From the NCBI RefSeq assembly GCF_029210375.1, contig NZ_JARGER010000018.1, positions 124,001-188,000 of the forward strand: a stretch of DNA of 64,000 nucleotides, read 5' to 3'. This document shows, piece by piece, positions 51,270-59,379 of this stretch (the first letter of the stretch is position 1; each line of letters starts with the position of its first letter). The notes beneath the pieces were generated by a model that had not been told where the DNA came from, did no database searches, and saw only the letters and a list, made by a program, of their open reading frames with translations. Made by a program: the position numbers and the translations under genes. This stretch comes from Nocardioides sp. YIM 152315. GTDB lineage: Bacteria; Actinomycetota; Actinomycetes; Propionibacteriales; Nocardioidaceae.

Positions 51270-51450
51270 CGTCGCGGTCGCCGACGTGCTCCAGCACGGC
51301 GGCGGCGCTGCTGGTGAGCCGCTCCATCTCGGTGCCTCCGTCGCAGGTCAGCAGCGCGACGATGATCTCGTCGTCGGCGCGGTGCAGGACGCGCCACGCG
51401 CCGCCGGCGTTCTCCCACCGGAGCAGCCGCGCCAGGTCGGGATCGTCCAT
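51262..51450 (-). CDS. Small hypothetical protein (62 aa)
   Basis: Encodes a protein starting [20 protein letters not shown] and continuing [20 protein letters not shown]. It has a balanced, folded-protein composition with one cysteine and no membrane helix. The stop codon lies inside the 3' end of the phosphodiesterase gene. No family is recognised; it is a plausible real gene because the codon use and amino-acid mix look normal while the opposite strand is only the spacer before the cold-shock gene. Confidence 0.6.
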   Translation of the reverse strand: MDDPDLARLLRWENAGGAWRVLHRADDEIIVALLTCDGGTEMERLTSSAAAVLEHVGDRDVS

Positions 51451-51670
51451 GCGCCCGATCGTAGGCGGCAGGCCGCGAAGATGCCGGTGCCGGCCGACGC
51501 CGGTGATAGCGTCATCGCTGCTGGAGGGAGCCCCTGCTCCTGGCCGCCTCGTCTTGGCGGCACATCTCTTGTCGTTCTTGGTCTTCGCGTCAGCTGGGCA
51601 CCAACTTCACTGGATGCCTCCGGTTGGCAGCGGGCACGGTGTCCGCGCCGCAGAGATCGAGGATCAGATC

Positions 51671-51874
51671 ATGGCTACTGGGACCGTCAAGTGGTTCAAC
51701 TCCGAGAAGGGCTTCGGCTTCATCTCCCAGGACGAGGGTGGCGCCGACGTGTTCGTGCACTTCTCCGCGATCCAGGGACAGGGCTACAAGAGCCTGGACG
51801 AGAACCAGAAGGTCGAGTTCGACGTGACGCAGGGCCCGAAGGGCCCGCAGGCGGAGAGCGTTCGCGCCATCTGA
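51671..51874 (+). CDS. Cold shock protein (CspA family)
   Basis: A 67-residue single-stranded nucleic-acid-binding OB-fold protein. The two RNP motifs are KGFGFI and VFVHFS, and the family start [20 protein letters not shown] is intact. Cold-shock proteins melt RNA structure and often act as general RNA chaperones. The 220-bp spacer before it has no gene; a TAGCGT box at 51507-51512 would give a leader of about 155 nt, typical for cold-shock genes. A strong terminator follows directly. Confidence 0.96.
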   Translation: MATGTVKWFNSEKGFGFISQDEGGADVFVHFSAIQGQGYKSLDENQKVEFDVTQGPKGPQAESVRAI

Positions 51875-51897
51875 GCGACGTCACCACGGCATGCTCG

Positions 51898-51933
51898 ACG
51901 GTGCCCCGGCCGATCCCTCGGCCGGGGCACCGT
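51898..51933 (+). terminator. Terminator after cold-shock gene
   Basis: Perfect 16-bp arms (ACGGTGCCCCGGCCGA) with loop TCCC, 24 bases after the stop. Confidence 0.85.
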
Positions 51934-52035
51934 TGCACGCGGCGGGCGACAACCGAGGCGCTGACCGGCTACTGTCGATGCCTGCGAGTGACGCCAGCGC
52001 ATCCGGCGCCGGTCACGCGCAGGGTCGGAGACGAG

Positions 52036-52296
52036 ATGCCCGAACCGCCGAGCAGCACGAGGGGGAGCGAGCTCCGGCTGCTCGAGCAGTGCACGCACGA
52101 CCTCAATCTCGCGCGGAGCAGGCTCAGCGCCGGCCGTCATGCACGGGTGTCGCGCTGGGAGGAGCAGCAGCTGCGCGCCGACCTCGTCACCGCGCTGGAG
52201 AAGTACGCCGACGCGCTCGCCGCCGGCGGGCTGCCGTTGCCCTACCGGATCCGCGACGAGCTCGCGCTCTACCGCCGGATCGGCGAGCGCGGCTGA
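52036..52296 (+). CDS. Small hypothetical protein (86 aa)
   Basis: Read from the ATG of MPEPPSSTRG with a short GGAG-type site upstream. The rest is strongly helical (LRLLEQCTHDLNLARSRLSA, ADLVTALEKYADALAAGGLP) and ends with IRDELALYRRIGERG. It resembles a two-helix hairpin with no known family. It lies alone between the cold-shock terminator and the palindromic repeat at 52414. Function unknown. Confidence 0.65.
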   Translation: MPEPPSSTRGSELRLLEQCTHDLNLARSRLSAGRHARVSRWEEQQLRADLVTALEKYADALAAGGLPLPYRIRDELALYRRIGERG

Positions 52297-52413
52297 AGGT
52301 CACGGGGCGTTGGTGTCGGGAACCGGCGGCACGCCGGGCTTGCGCGCCGACAGGCAGCAACGACGGGGACGCGGACCTTGGGGTTCAGGTCCGCTGCCGG
52401 CTTGCGGGCTCAC

Positions 52414-52455
52414 GGTGGTTGAGGAAGGCGCGCTAGCGCCTGTCTCGAAACCACC
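52414..52455. repeat. 42-bp palindromic dispersed repeat, intergenic copy
   Basis: Arms GGTGG/CCACC and centre AGGCGC-GCTA-GCGCCT. It matches the coding copy at 42919-42960 except at two positions. It lies 118 bp after the stop of the 86-aa gene and 85 bp before the truncated HNH gene. Confidence 0.85.
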
Positions 52456-52539
52456 GACCCCGATGCCGGCTCGGGATGCCAGTTCTGATCGAAGATCGGC
52501 ACCCCACAGAACGACGCCAGCGCGGCGGACCGGGCGGTC

Positions 52540-53481
52540 GTGGACGCCGAGCTCTGCGCCCCCGACCACGACGACGTCTACCCGTTCGAGGGGTGGGGCG
52601 ACCGACGCCTGGCCGCGCAGGCCCAGCGGCTGGTCGCCACCATCGACGCCGCCGCGGTGGTCAACCGCCGCGCCCGGGCCGAGGGCGACCGCCACGTCAC
52701 CCTCCGTCCCGCCCCGGACACCATGGCCCGGCTCTCGGTGCTGCTGCCCGCCGCCCAGGGCGTCGCGGTCTACGCCACCCTGACCCGGGCCGCCGATCAG
52801 GCCCGTGCCGCCGCAGACCCCCGCTCCCGCGGCCAGGTGATGGCCGACACCCTCCTCGCCCGCGTCGCCGGCCAGACCACCGCCGAGCCGGTCCCGGTCC
52901 CGGTCCCGGTCGCGGTCGCGGTCAACCTCATCGTCTCCGACCAGACCCTCCTCGCCGGCGGCCACGAGCCCGCCTGGCTCCACGGCTACGGACCCATCCC
53001 CGCAGAGGCCGCCCGCGACCTCACCGCCCGCGCCGTGGCCGAGGCCACCGCGACCCTGCGCCGCCTCTATGCCCGCCCCGACACCGGGACACTGGTCGCG
53101 ATGGACTCCCACGCGCGGGCGTTCCCGAAGAACCTGGCCCTGTTCCTCGACCTGCGCGACCGCACCTGTCGCAACCCCTGGTGCGACGCCCCCATCCGCC
53201 ACCACGACCACATCGAGGACCACGCGACAGGTGGACCCACGTCCGCGGCCAACGGCCAGGGCCTCTGCGAGCAGTGCAACCACCTCAAGCAGGCCCCCGG
53301 CTGGCGATCCCGCCCCACCACCGGTCCACCCGGCCAGCCTCACGTCGTCGAAACCCGGCTCCCGACCGGACACGTGATCAGGGCCACCGCACCACGCGCG
53401 CCCGCCCCCGCCCGGGCCGTGCCCCTCAGCCACGGAGAGCTCTACCTCGTCGACTTCATCCTCGACTACACCGCCGCCTGA
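52540..53481 (+). pseudogene. DUF222/HNH endonuclease, 5'-truncated
   Basis: The readable protein has 313 residues from GTG, whereas full members are commonly 400-500. It begins in the middle of the DUF222 region (VDAELCAPDHDDVYPFEGWG) and in-frame reading upstream ends at a stop at 52486, so the first 150 or so residues are missing. The HNH domain is intact: CRNPWCDAPIRHHDHIEDHA and LCEQCNHLKQAPGW hold the zinc cysteines and catalytic histidine. A VPVPVPVPVAVAV run from 6-bp repeats lies near residue 117. It may be inactive, or a short active form. Confidence 0.75.
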
Positions 53482-53548
53482 GCACGCCTGCGCCCGTCGA
53501 CGACCACCCACGCCGACCACCACGACGCGCGACGCCGGGCACGACCGC

Positions 53549-54754
53549 TCAGTGCAGCGACATCACCGGCTCGCCGTTCTGCAGCCCGGTGCCGGCGATG
53601 GTGCAGGTGCCACCGCGGGGGTCGCCGTCGTTCCACGCCTGCCGGACGCAGGACCGGGTGGCGAGCTGACCCCAGTAGTTGGGGTGGATCGACTCCTGGA
53701 TGTAGTAGGGGCTGTCGGCGCAGCACGTGCTGATCGTCCGGATCTGGTTGACCCACTCGGTCTGGTCGACGGCGCCGGGCGAGGTCCAGTCCTCGATGCC
53801 GCGCTCCTCGTAGAGGCCGACGGAGCTCTCGCACAGCCGCCGGCCGTCGAACGCCGAGGCGAGGTCCAGCGTGCGGGTGTTGGTCAGTCCGCTGTCGATG
53901 ACCGCACCGAGGACGGCGCCGTTGATGGTCGGCAGTGCGGTGTCGTTGGCCCAGTCCGCGTCGGCGTTCCAGAAGCCGCAGCCGCCGGTGAACTGCCGCG
54001 AGTAGCCGCTCTGGGAGTAGCGGAACCCGTCGCCGCGCGGGATCGGGCTCGGGTAGCTCTGCACGAGCAGCGTCCACTGAGCGTCGGCGTAGCCGGCGTC
54101 GCGCATCGCGGTCGCGACGTTCTGCAGCGCGCCGGCGATGCGGGCGCGCACGGCGGCGACGTTCGCGGGCGCGAACCGCGCCGTGACCGAGACGTCGTCG
54201 TGGCAGAAGTTCTTCGCCCAGGTCGGAGACGTCAGGAAGTCGACGACGCACGACTGGACGGTGTCGGCGAACCCGAAGTCGTTGCCCCCGATGCTGACGA
54301 CCACCATCCCGACGTTGTGTCCGCCGGCGAACCGCTGCAGCATCGCCGCCTGCCCCAGGTGGCCCGCGCCGTCGTCGTGGAAGTCGAGGCCGGGCTTGAA
54401 GTGGTCGCCGCTCGTGGTAGCGGTCTGCGCGCCCGAGCACGCCAGGTTGAGCCCGCTCACGCCACCCCCGATGTAGGCCTCGGCGGAGCGGCTCCGGTGG
54501 CAGCGCTCGATCGCCTCGTGGTCGCCGGCGTCGTGGTACGCCGAGGGGCCGAGCGCGTCTGCCCGGGCGCTGTCGTCGTTGCTGCTGCCGGCCCAGCGCC
54601 CGGCCTCGCCGCTGATGTAGGAGTCGCCGAGCGTCACGACCCACGGCGTCCCCGAACCCGGCCCGTCCGCCTGCGCCGGCGGCGGCAGCGCCACCAGCAG
54701 TCCGGCCGCGGCGGCGACGGCGGTCAGGGCACCCGAGAGACGTGATCGCAGCAC
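53549..54754 (-). CDS. Secreted SGNH/GDSL-type hydrolase
   Basis: A 401-residue exported esterase/lipase-like protein. The signal peptide (MLRSRLSGALTAVAAAAGLL, cleavage near PPAQA-DG about residue 30) is followed by block I GDSYISGEAG with the nucleophilic serine, block III VVSIGGNDFGF, and block V SIHPNYWGQ with the catalytic histidine. Several cysteines suggest disulfides in the mature protein. Substrate may be acylated sugars, lipids or plant/host esters; unknown. It starts at GTG, six bases after TAGCGT on the minus strand (54766-54761). Confidence 0.9.
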   Translation of the reverse strand: MLRSRLSGALTAVAAAAGLLVALPPPAQADGPGSGTPWVVTLGDSYISGEAGRWAGSSNDDSARADALGPSAYHDAGDHEAIERCHRSRSAEAYIGGGVSGLNLACSGAQTATTSGDHFKPGLDFHDDGAGHLGQAAMLQRFAGGHNVGMVVVSIGGNDFGFADTVQSCVVDFLTSPTWAKNFCHDDVSVTARFAPANVAAVRARIAGALQNVATAMRDAGYADAQWTLLVQSYPSPIPRGDGFRYSQSGYSRQFTGGCGFWNADADWANDTALPTINGAVLGAVIDSGLTNTRTLDLASAFDGRRLCESSVGLYEERGIEDWTSPGAVDQTEWVNQIRTISTCCADSPYYIQESIHPNYWGQLATRSCVRQAWNDGDPRGGTCTIAGTGLQNGEPVMSLH

Positions 54755-54760
54755 GCCTCG

Positions 54761-54766
54761 ACGCTA
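54761..54766 (-). promoter_or_regulatory. Leaderless -10 box for SGNH hydrolase
   Basis: TAGCGT on the minus strand, six bases before the GTG start. Confidence 0.45.
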
Positions 54767-54813
54767 GGCAGCGCGGCCGCTGGTGGGTAGCGGGGAAACC
54801 CTCGCCGTCGCGA

Positions 54814-55467
54814 TCAGCCGAAGGGGAGGGGCTCCGGCGCCAGCGAGACGGCCTTGGCGCGCGCGGCGGTGAGCCGGCGGCGGTGGTGCTGGCGGCACAG
54901 CACCTCGTAGGCCACGTCGGCGGGCGGCTGGTCGACCTTGTCGACGTCGCCGACGACGATGACCTCGCCCTCGACGACCATCGCGCCGTTCTCGGTGCGG
55001 GCGTTGTGGGTGGCCCGTTTGCCGCACCAGCACAGCGCCTCGACCTGGAGGACGTTCATCCGGTCGGCCAGCTCGACGAGTCGCGCGCTGCCCTCGAAGA
55101 GCTGCGTGCGGAAGTCGGTGAGGATGCCGAACGCGAACACGTCGATCTGGAGCTCGTCGACGATCTTCGCGAGCTGGTCGATCTGGTCGCGGGTGTAGAA
55201 CTGCGCCTCGTCGCAGATCAGGTAGTCGACCCGGCCGCCCTGGGTGAGCGTGCTGACGACGTAGCGCCAGAAGTCGAAGGCCGCGTCGACCTCGAGCGCC
55301 TCGTGGGTCAGACCGAGCCGGCTCGAGAGGGTGGCCTCGCCGGCGCGGTCGTGGGTGGTGAACAGCTTCCCGACCCGCCCGCGCGCCGCATGGTTGTGGT
55401 TGGTCTGGAGCGCCAGCGTGCTCTTGCCCGAGTCCATGGTGCCGGTGAAGAAGTGCAGTTCAGCCAC
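54814..55467 (-). CDS. tdk: Thymidine kinase
   Basis: A 217-residue enzyme that phosphorylates thymidine to dTMP. Landmarks are the P-loop FFTGTMDSGKSTLALQ (about 6-21), the Walker-B-like LICDEAQFYTRDQI (about 84-97, with the catalytic Glu), and the zinc/lasso segment CWCGKRATHNAR followed by CRQHHRRR. GTG at 55467 is preferred with AGAGGA upstream; an ATG 18 bases earlier in frame is possible. It is divergent from the rhodanese gene with only 16 bp between the start codons. It provides nucleotide salvage. Confidence 0.94.
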   Translation of the reverse strand: MAELHFFTGTMDSGKSTLALQTNHNHAARGRVGKLFTTHDRAGEATLSSRLGLTHEALEVDAAFDFWRYVVSTLTQGGRVDYLICDEAQFYTRDQIDQLAKIVDELQIDVFAFGILTDFRTQLFEGSARLVELADRMNVLQVEALCWCGKRATHNARTENGAMVVEGEVIVVGDVDKVDQPPADVAYEVLCRQHHRRRLTAARAKAVSLAPEPLPFG

Positions 55468-55471
55468 GGGG

Positions 55472-55477
55472 CAGAAT
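55472..55477 (+). promoter_or_regulatory. Leaderless -10 box for rhodanese gene
   Basis: CAGAAT lies six bases before the ATG at 55484, in the 16-bp gap between the divergent tdk and rhodanese start codons. The tdk promoter must overlap it or lie in the rhodanese gene. Confidence 0.45.
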
Positions 55478-55483
55478 CCTCTC

Positions 55484-56287
55484 ATGACCTCGCCGCTGAT
55501 CTCCGTCACCGAGCTCCACGAGAGACTCCCCGAGGTGACCGTGCTCGACGTGCGCTACCGGACGGGCGGGCCGGGGGGTCGCGCCGAGCACGAGAAGGGG
55601 CACGTCCCGGGCGCGGCGTACGTCGACCTGGACGCCGATCTCGCCGCACCGCCCGGCGCCGGGGGCCGCCACCCGCTGCCGGCGACGGCGGACTTCGAGG
55701 CGGCGATGCGCCGGGCCGGGGTCCGCGACGACCGGGCCGTCGTCGTGTACGACGACTGGAGCGGGCTGGCCGCGGGCCGGGCGTGGTGGCTGCTGCGCTA
55801 CCACGGTCACCGCGACGTGCGGGTGCTCGACGGCGCATGGCCGGCGTGGGTCGAGGCGGGCGGGCAGGTGCACTCCGGTGCGCTGCTGCCGGGCCGGGGT
55901 GACTTCACCGCGCGGCCCGGCCACTTGCCCGTCGTCGAGGCCGACGACGTGCTCGGCGTACCGGTGCTCGTGGACGCTCGCGCCCCCGAGCGCTACCGCG
56001 GCCGGACGGAGCCGATCGACCCCGTGGCCGGCCACATCCCGGGTGCGGTCAACGTGCCGACCACGACCAACCTGCGCGCCGACGGGCGGTTCCGCAGCGC
56101 CGAGGAGCTCCGGGCGCTGTACGCCGCCGCCGGGGTGGCGGGCGACGAGGCGGTGGCGGTCTACTGCGGGTCGGGCGTCACCGCCGTGCACGACATCCTC
56201 GCGCTCGAGGTGGCCGGGATCGCGGCCGCGCTCTACCCGGACAGCTGGTCGGGGTGGATCACCGACCCGGACCGGCCGATCGCCTAG
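55484..56287 (+). CDS. Sulfurtransferase (tandem rhodanese domains)
   Basis: A 267-residue protein of two rhodanese domains, as in thiosulfate or 3-mercaptopyruvate sulfurtransferases. The N-terminal inactive domain starts ISVTELHERLPEVTVLDVRY; the C-terminal domain contains VLVDARAPERYRGRTEPIDP and the catalytic loop VYCGSGVTAVHD with the persulfide-forming cysteine near residue 226. The CGSGVTA loop is typical of the mercaptopyruvate/thiosulfate group. Its end overlaps the convergent sepH gene by 4 bp. Confidence 0.9.
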   Translation: MTSPLISVTELHERLPEVTVLDVRYRTGGPGGRAEHEKGHVPGAAYVDLDADLAAPPGAGGRHPLPATADFEAAMRRAGVRDDRAVVVYDDWSGLAAGRAWWLLRYHGHRDVRVLDGAWPAWVEAGGQVHSGALLPGRGDFTARPGHLPVVEADDVLGVPVLVDARAPERYRGRTEPIDPVAGHIPGAVNVPTTTNLRADGRFRSAEELRALYAAAGVAGDEAVAVYCGSGVTAVHDILALEVAGIAAALYPDSWSGWITDPDRPIA

Positions 56288-57228
56288 CCGTCCGAGCCGC
56301 CCGAGCCGCCGAACATGATCTCGTCCCAGCTGGGGACCGAGGCGCGGCCGCGGCTCTTCTTGACCGGGCGCCGGGCCGGCGGCTCCTCGGGCCGGGGCTC
56401 GGCGGCGGCCGCCTCGGCCGCCTCCTCGCGCAGCTCGGCCTCCTCCTCGACGACCTCCGGGTCGGTCGGCGGCGTGTCGTCGAGGAACGCCTCGACCGGC
56501 TGCTCGGCGACCAGGTCGAGCGCGTCGTCCCCGAGCTGGTCCCCGAGCGGCAGCTGGTCCTCGAGCGGGAGCTGGTCCTCGACCGCGGTGAGCCGGCGCT
56601 CGCGCGCGGCCTGCAGGTCGTCGGGACGAGCGGGCGCCGCGGGGGTGATCGCCTCGCCGACCAGCCAACGGGCGTCCTCGTTGTCGAGGGTGACGTAGTT
56701 GCCCGGGACGTCGTAAGTGAAGGACGCCGCGCCGGAGCGCTCGGCGCTCGCGTAGTCCCCGGTCAGCGTCCAGCGGCCGTCCTCGCGACGCCACGCGTCC
56801 CACGACACGTTCTCGGGGGCGACGTTGAGGCCGCGCAGGTGGGCGGCGACGGCGTCGCCGAGGGTGCGGGCCCCGGCCGGGGCGGCGCCGTCGCTGCGGC
56901 GTACCGACGACCGCTGGGCGCGCTGCGCGACGTGCTCGCGCTCGGCGAGCACGGGGGCCGCGAACGCCATGATCTTCTCCACCGAGGTCTGCGCGGCCTG
57001 GGCGACGGCCTCCGGGGTCTCGCCGGCACGGATCCGGGCCTGGATGTCTCGAGGCCGGAGCATGCTCTCCATCGTCTTCTCCATTCCTCGGGCCGGGGGT
57101 GCGGGGGTCGGCACCACCGCCGCGCGCAGTCGGTCGTCGACCGCGAGCACGTGCTCGGCGCCCTCCTCGTCGACCAGGCGCAGCCGGTCGCCGTCCTCGC
57201 TCAGGCCGGCGAACCGGAGGAAGGACAT
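56284..57228 (-). CDS. sepH: Septation protein SepH
   Basis: A 314-residue actinobacterial cell-division protein. The N-terminal domain (MSFLRFAGLSEDGDRLRLVD, then LRPRDIQARIRAGETPEAVA with a helix-turn-helix-like segment) matches the DUF3071 region that binds and stabilises FtsZ. The C-terminal half is acidic and low-complexity (EEEAELREEAAEAAAAEPRP), and the extreme C-terminus SVPSWDEIMFGGSG is the conserved tail. The ATG at 57228 is preferred because GGGAG lies just upstream; an in-frame ATG at 57312 would add 28 poorly conserved residues. Confidence 0.88.
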   Translation of the reverse strand: MSFLRFAGLSEDGDRLRLVDEEGAEHVLAVDDRLRAAVVPTPAPPARGMEKTMESMLRPRDIQARIRAGETPEAVAQAAQTSVEKIMAFAAPVLAEREHVAQRAQRSSVRRSDGAAPAGARTLGDAVAAHLRGLNVAPENVSWDAWRREDGRWTLTGDYASAERSGAASFTYDVPGNYVTLDNEDARWLVGEAITPAAPARPDDLQAARERRLTAVEDQLPLEDQLPLGDQLGDDALDLVAEQPVEAFLDDTPPTDPEVVEEEAELREEAAEAAAAEPRPEEPPARRPVKKSRGRASVPSWDEIMFGGSGGSDG

Positions 57229-57421
57229 GACGGGGGCTCCCGTCCCCGGGGCCGGCGCTGCGTCGTGCCCGGGGACGGGATCGTGCGTCTGGTGCTGGAT
57301 GGGTGCAGTCATCGGTGGCGCCGAGCCTACGCCAGCCGCGGGCGCGAGTCGGGGACCACGACGGGCGCGCCTCCCCGTCACTCGCCGTCACTCCCGTCAC
57401 ACCGGCACCGGCCCGAGGGAC

Positions 57422-57427
57422 TACCGT
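57422..57427 (+). promoter_or_regulatory. Leaderless -10 box for TRIC-family channel gene
   Basis: TACCGT lies six bases before the GTG at 57434. Confidence 0.45.
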
Positions 57428-57433
57428 CCGGTC

Positions 57434-58069
57434 GTGGCCACCACCGATCCCTCGACCACCCAGATCGTGCTCGATCTCCTGGGCATCTTCGTGTTCGCGA
57501 TCTCCGGCGCGCTCGTCGCCGTGCGCAAGGGACTCGACGTCTTCGGCGTGCTCGTGCTGGCGGGCACGACCGGCCTCGGCGGCGGGTTCATCCGCGACGT
57601 GCTCATCGACGCGACGCCGCCGGCGGCGCTTCAGGACTGGCGCTACCTGGTGGTTCCGGTCGCCGCGGGCGTGCTGGCCTTCGTCTACCACCCGGCGATC
57701 GGCCGCATGGAGCGATCGATCAACGTCCTGGACGCCTTCGGGCTCGGCCTGTTCTGCGTGACGGGCGCGCTCAAGGCGCTCGACTTCGGCCTCGGGGTCG
57801 CGCCCGCCGCGCTGATGGGGATGGTCACGGGCATCGGCGGCGGGATGCTGCGCGACCTGCTGGCCTCACGTGTGCCGGCGGTCTTCCGGGGTGAGCTCTA
57901 CGCGACGCCGGCGCTGGCCGGCGCCATCGTCGTCGTCGCACTCGCGCACACCGAGCTGAGCTATTGGGTGGTGGCGCTGCTCGGCGGCGGCCTGTGCACC
58001 ACCTGGCGGCTGCTGGCGCTCTGGAGGCACTGGCAGGCGCCGGTCCCGACCGGTCCCGCCTCCGTCTAG
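57434..58069 (+). CDS. TRIC-family trimeric intracellular cation channel homologue
   Basis: A 211-residue membrane protein with seven helices in two repeats, as in the bacterial TRIC (YadS/UPF0126) family. GTTGLGGGFIRDVLIDATPP in the first repeat and GMVTGIGGGMLRDLLASRVP in the second carry the glycine-rich kinks and the conserved arginine-aspartate (RD) pairs. Bacterial members conduct potassium or other cations; physiological role uncertain. It starts at GTG and overlaps the convergent oxidase gene by 4 bp. Confidence 0.9.
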   Translation: MATTDPSTTQIVLDLLGIFVFAISGALVAVRKGLDVFGVLVLAGTTGLGGGFIRDVLIDATPPAALQDWRYLVVPVAAGVLAFVYHPAIGRMERSINVLDAFGLGLFCVTGALKALDFGLGVAPAALMGMVTGIGGGMLRDLLASRVPAVFRGELYATPALAGAIVVVALAHTELSYWVVALLGGGLCTTWRLLALWRHWQAPVPTGPASV

Positions 58070-59379
58070 TCCCCGAGCACGCGCCGGAGGTAGGCGTTGG
58101 TGAAGACCCGGTCGGGGTCGAGCCGGTCGCGCAGGGCGACGAACTCCTCGAAGCGGGGGTACGCCGGCGCGAGGTCGCCCGCCGTGCGGGTGTGCACCTT
58201 GCCCCAGTGGGGGCGGCCGTCGTGGGCCCGCATGATCGGCTCGAGCAGCGCGAAGTACTCCAGGTGGTCGGCGTCGCGATGGGTGTGGAAGGCGAGGTAC
58301 GTCGACGCGCGACCGGTGGAGGTCGACAGCGGGACGTCGTCGGCGGGCGTCACCCGGATCTCGACGGGGAAGGTGATGTTCAGGTGCGACGCCTCGATCG
58401 CCGCTCGCGCCTCGGTGAGCGCGGCGAGTCCGGCCTCGCGCGGCACGGCGTACTCCATCTCCCGGAAGACGACGGTCCGGGGCGAGACGAAGACCCTGTG
58501 CGCGAGGTCGCTGTAGGAACGGGCCGAGAGCAGCCGGCTCGACAGCTGGTTGAACCTCCGGATGGTGCCGGGGAAGCGGTTCGTGACGTGGTTGGCGGCG
58601 CCGAAGACCGTGTTGGAGAGGAACTCGTCGTCCCACCAGCCGCGCAGTCGCGACAGCGGCTCGGCCTCCTCGACGGACACGTCGAGCCGGTCGTTGGTCT
58701 TCACCATCAACCGGTCGGTGTGCGGGAACCAGTAGGTGTCGACGTGGTGGTGGCGCGCCACCCGCTCGTCGAAGCCCCCGAGGGCCTCGTCCCACCCCAT
58801 CGGGGTCTCGTTCGCCTCGAGCACGAAGGCCGGCTCGACGCGGAAGGTGATCGTGGTGAGCACGCCGAGGGCGCCGAGGCCGACCCGCCCGAGGTCGAGG
58901 ACGTCGGGGTTCTCCTCGGCGTTCGCCCGCAGGACCTCTCCCGTGCCGGTGACGAGCTCGAAGCCCGCGACCTGGGCGGAGAGCGAGGCCCAGGTGCCGC
59001 CGGTGCCGTGGGTGCCGGTCGAGGTGGCGCCGGCGAGGGTCTGCTCGTCGATGTCGCCCATGTTGTGGAGGCTGAGCCCGAGGGTCTCGAGCCCGGCGTT
59101 GAGGTCCCCGAGCCGGGTACCGGCCAGGGCGGTCACCGTCATCGCCTCGCGGTCGACCGAGACGATGCCGGTCATCCTGCCGGGCCGCAGCATGGTGTGC
59201 TCCGGCGCGGAGATCGAGGTGAAGCTGTGCCCGGTGCCGACCATCTTCAGCGTGGTGCCGTCCGACCGGGCGCGCGCGACCGCGGCGACGACGGCGGCGG
59301 TGTCCGCCGGCTCCTCCACGCGCGTCGGACGCGCCGACTCCAGGCCGGACCAGTTGCGCCACGCGCTCCGCTCGATCAC
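58066..59379 (-). CDS. D-arabinono-1,4-lactone oxidase-type FAD oxidase
   Basis: A 437-residue vanillyl-alcohol-oxidase-family flavoenzyme. FAD-binding segments are KMVGTGHSFTSIS (about 45-57) and NMGDIDEQTLAGATSTGTHG (about 105-124). The C-terminal ALO domain shows the substrate-side PHWGKVHT and the final LDPDRVFTNAYLRRVLG. Such enzymes oxidise aldonolactones to ascorbate-type products. A covalent flavin histidine is not obvious. The start is the GTG of [10 protein letters not shown]. It overlaps the start of the upstream MFS gene's end by four bases, so the two are coupled. Confidence 0.9.
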   Translation of the reverse strand: MIERSAWRNWSGLESARPTRVEEPADTAAVVAAVARARSDGTTLKMVGTGHSFTSISAPEHTMLRPGRMTGIVSVDREAMTVTALAGTRLGDLNAGLETLGLSLHNMGDIDEQTLAGATSTGTHGTGGTWASLSAQVAGFELVTGTGEVLRANAEENPDVLDLGRVGLGALGVLTTITFRVEPAFVLEANETPMGWDEALGGFDERVARHHHVDTYWFPHTDRLMVKTNDRLDVSVEEAEPLSRLRGWWDDEFLSNTVFGAANHVTNRFPGTIRRFNQLSSRLLSARSYSDLAHRVFVSPRTVVFREMEYAVPREAGLAALTEARAAIEASHLNITFPVEIRVTPADDVPLSTSTGRASTYLAFHTHRDADHLEYFALLEPIMRAHDGRPHWGKVHTRTAGDLAPAYPRFEEFVALRDRLDPDRVFTNAYLRRVLGD

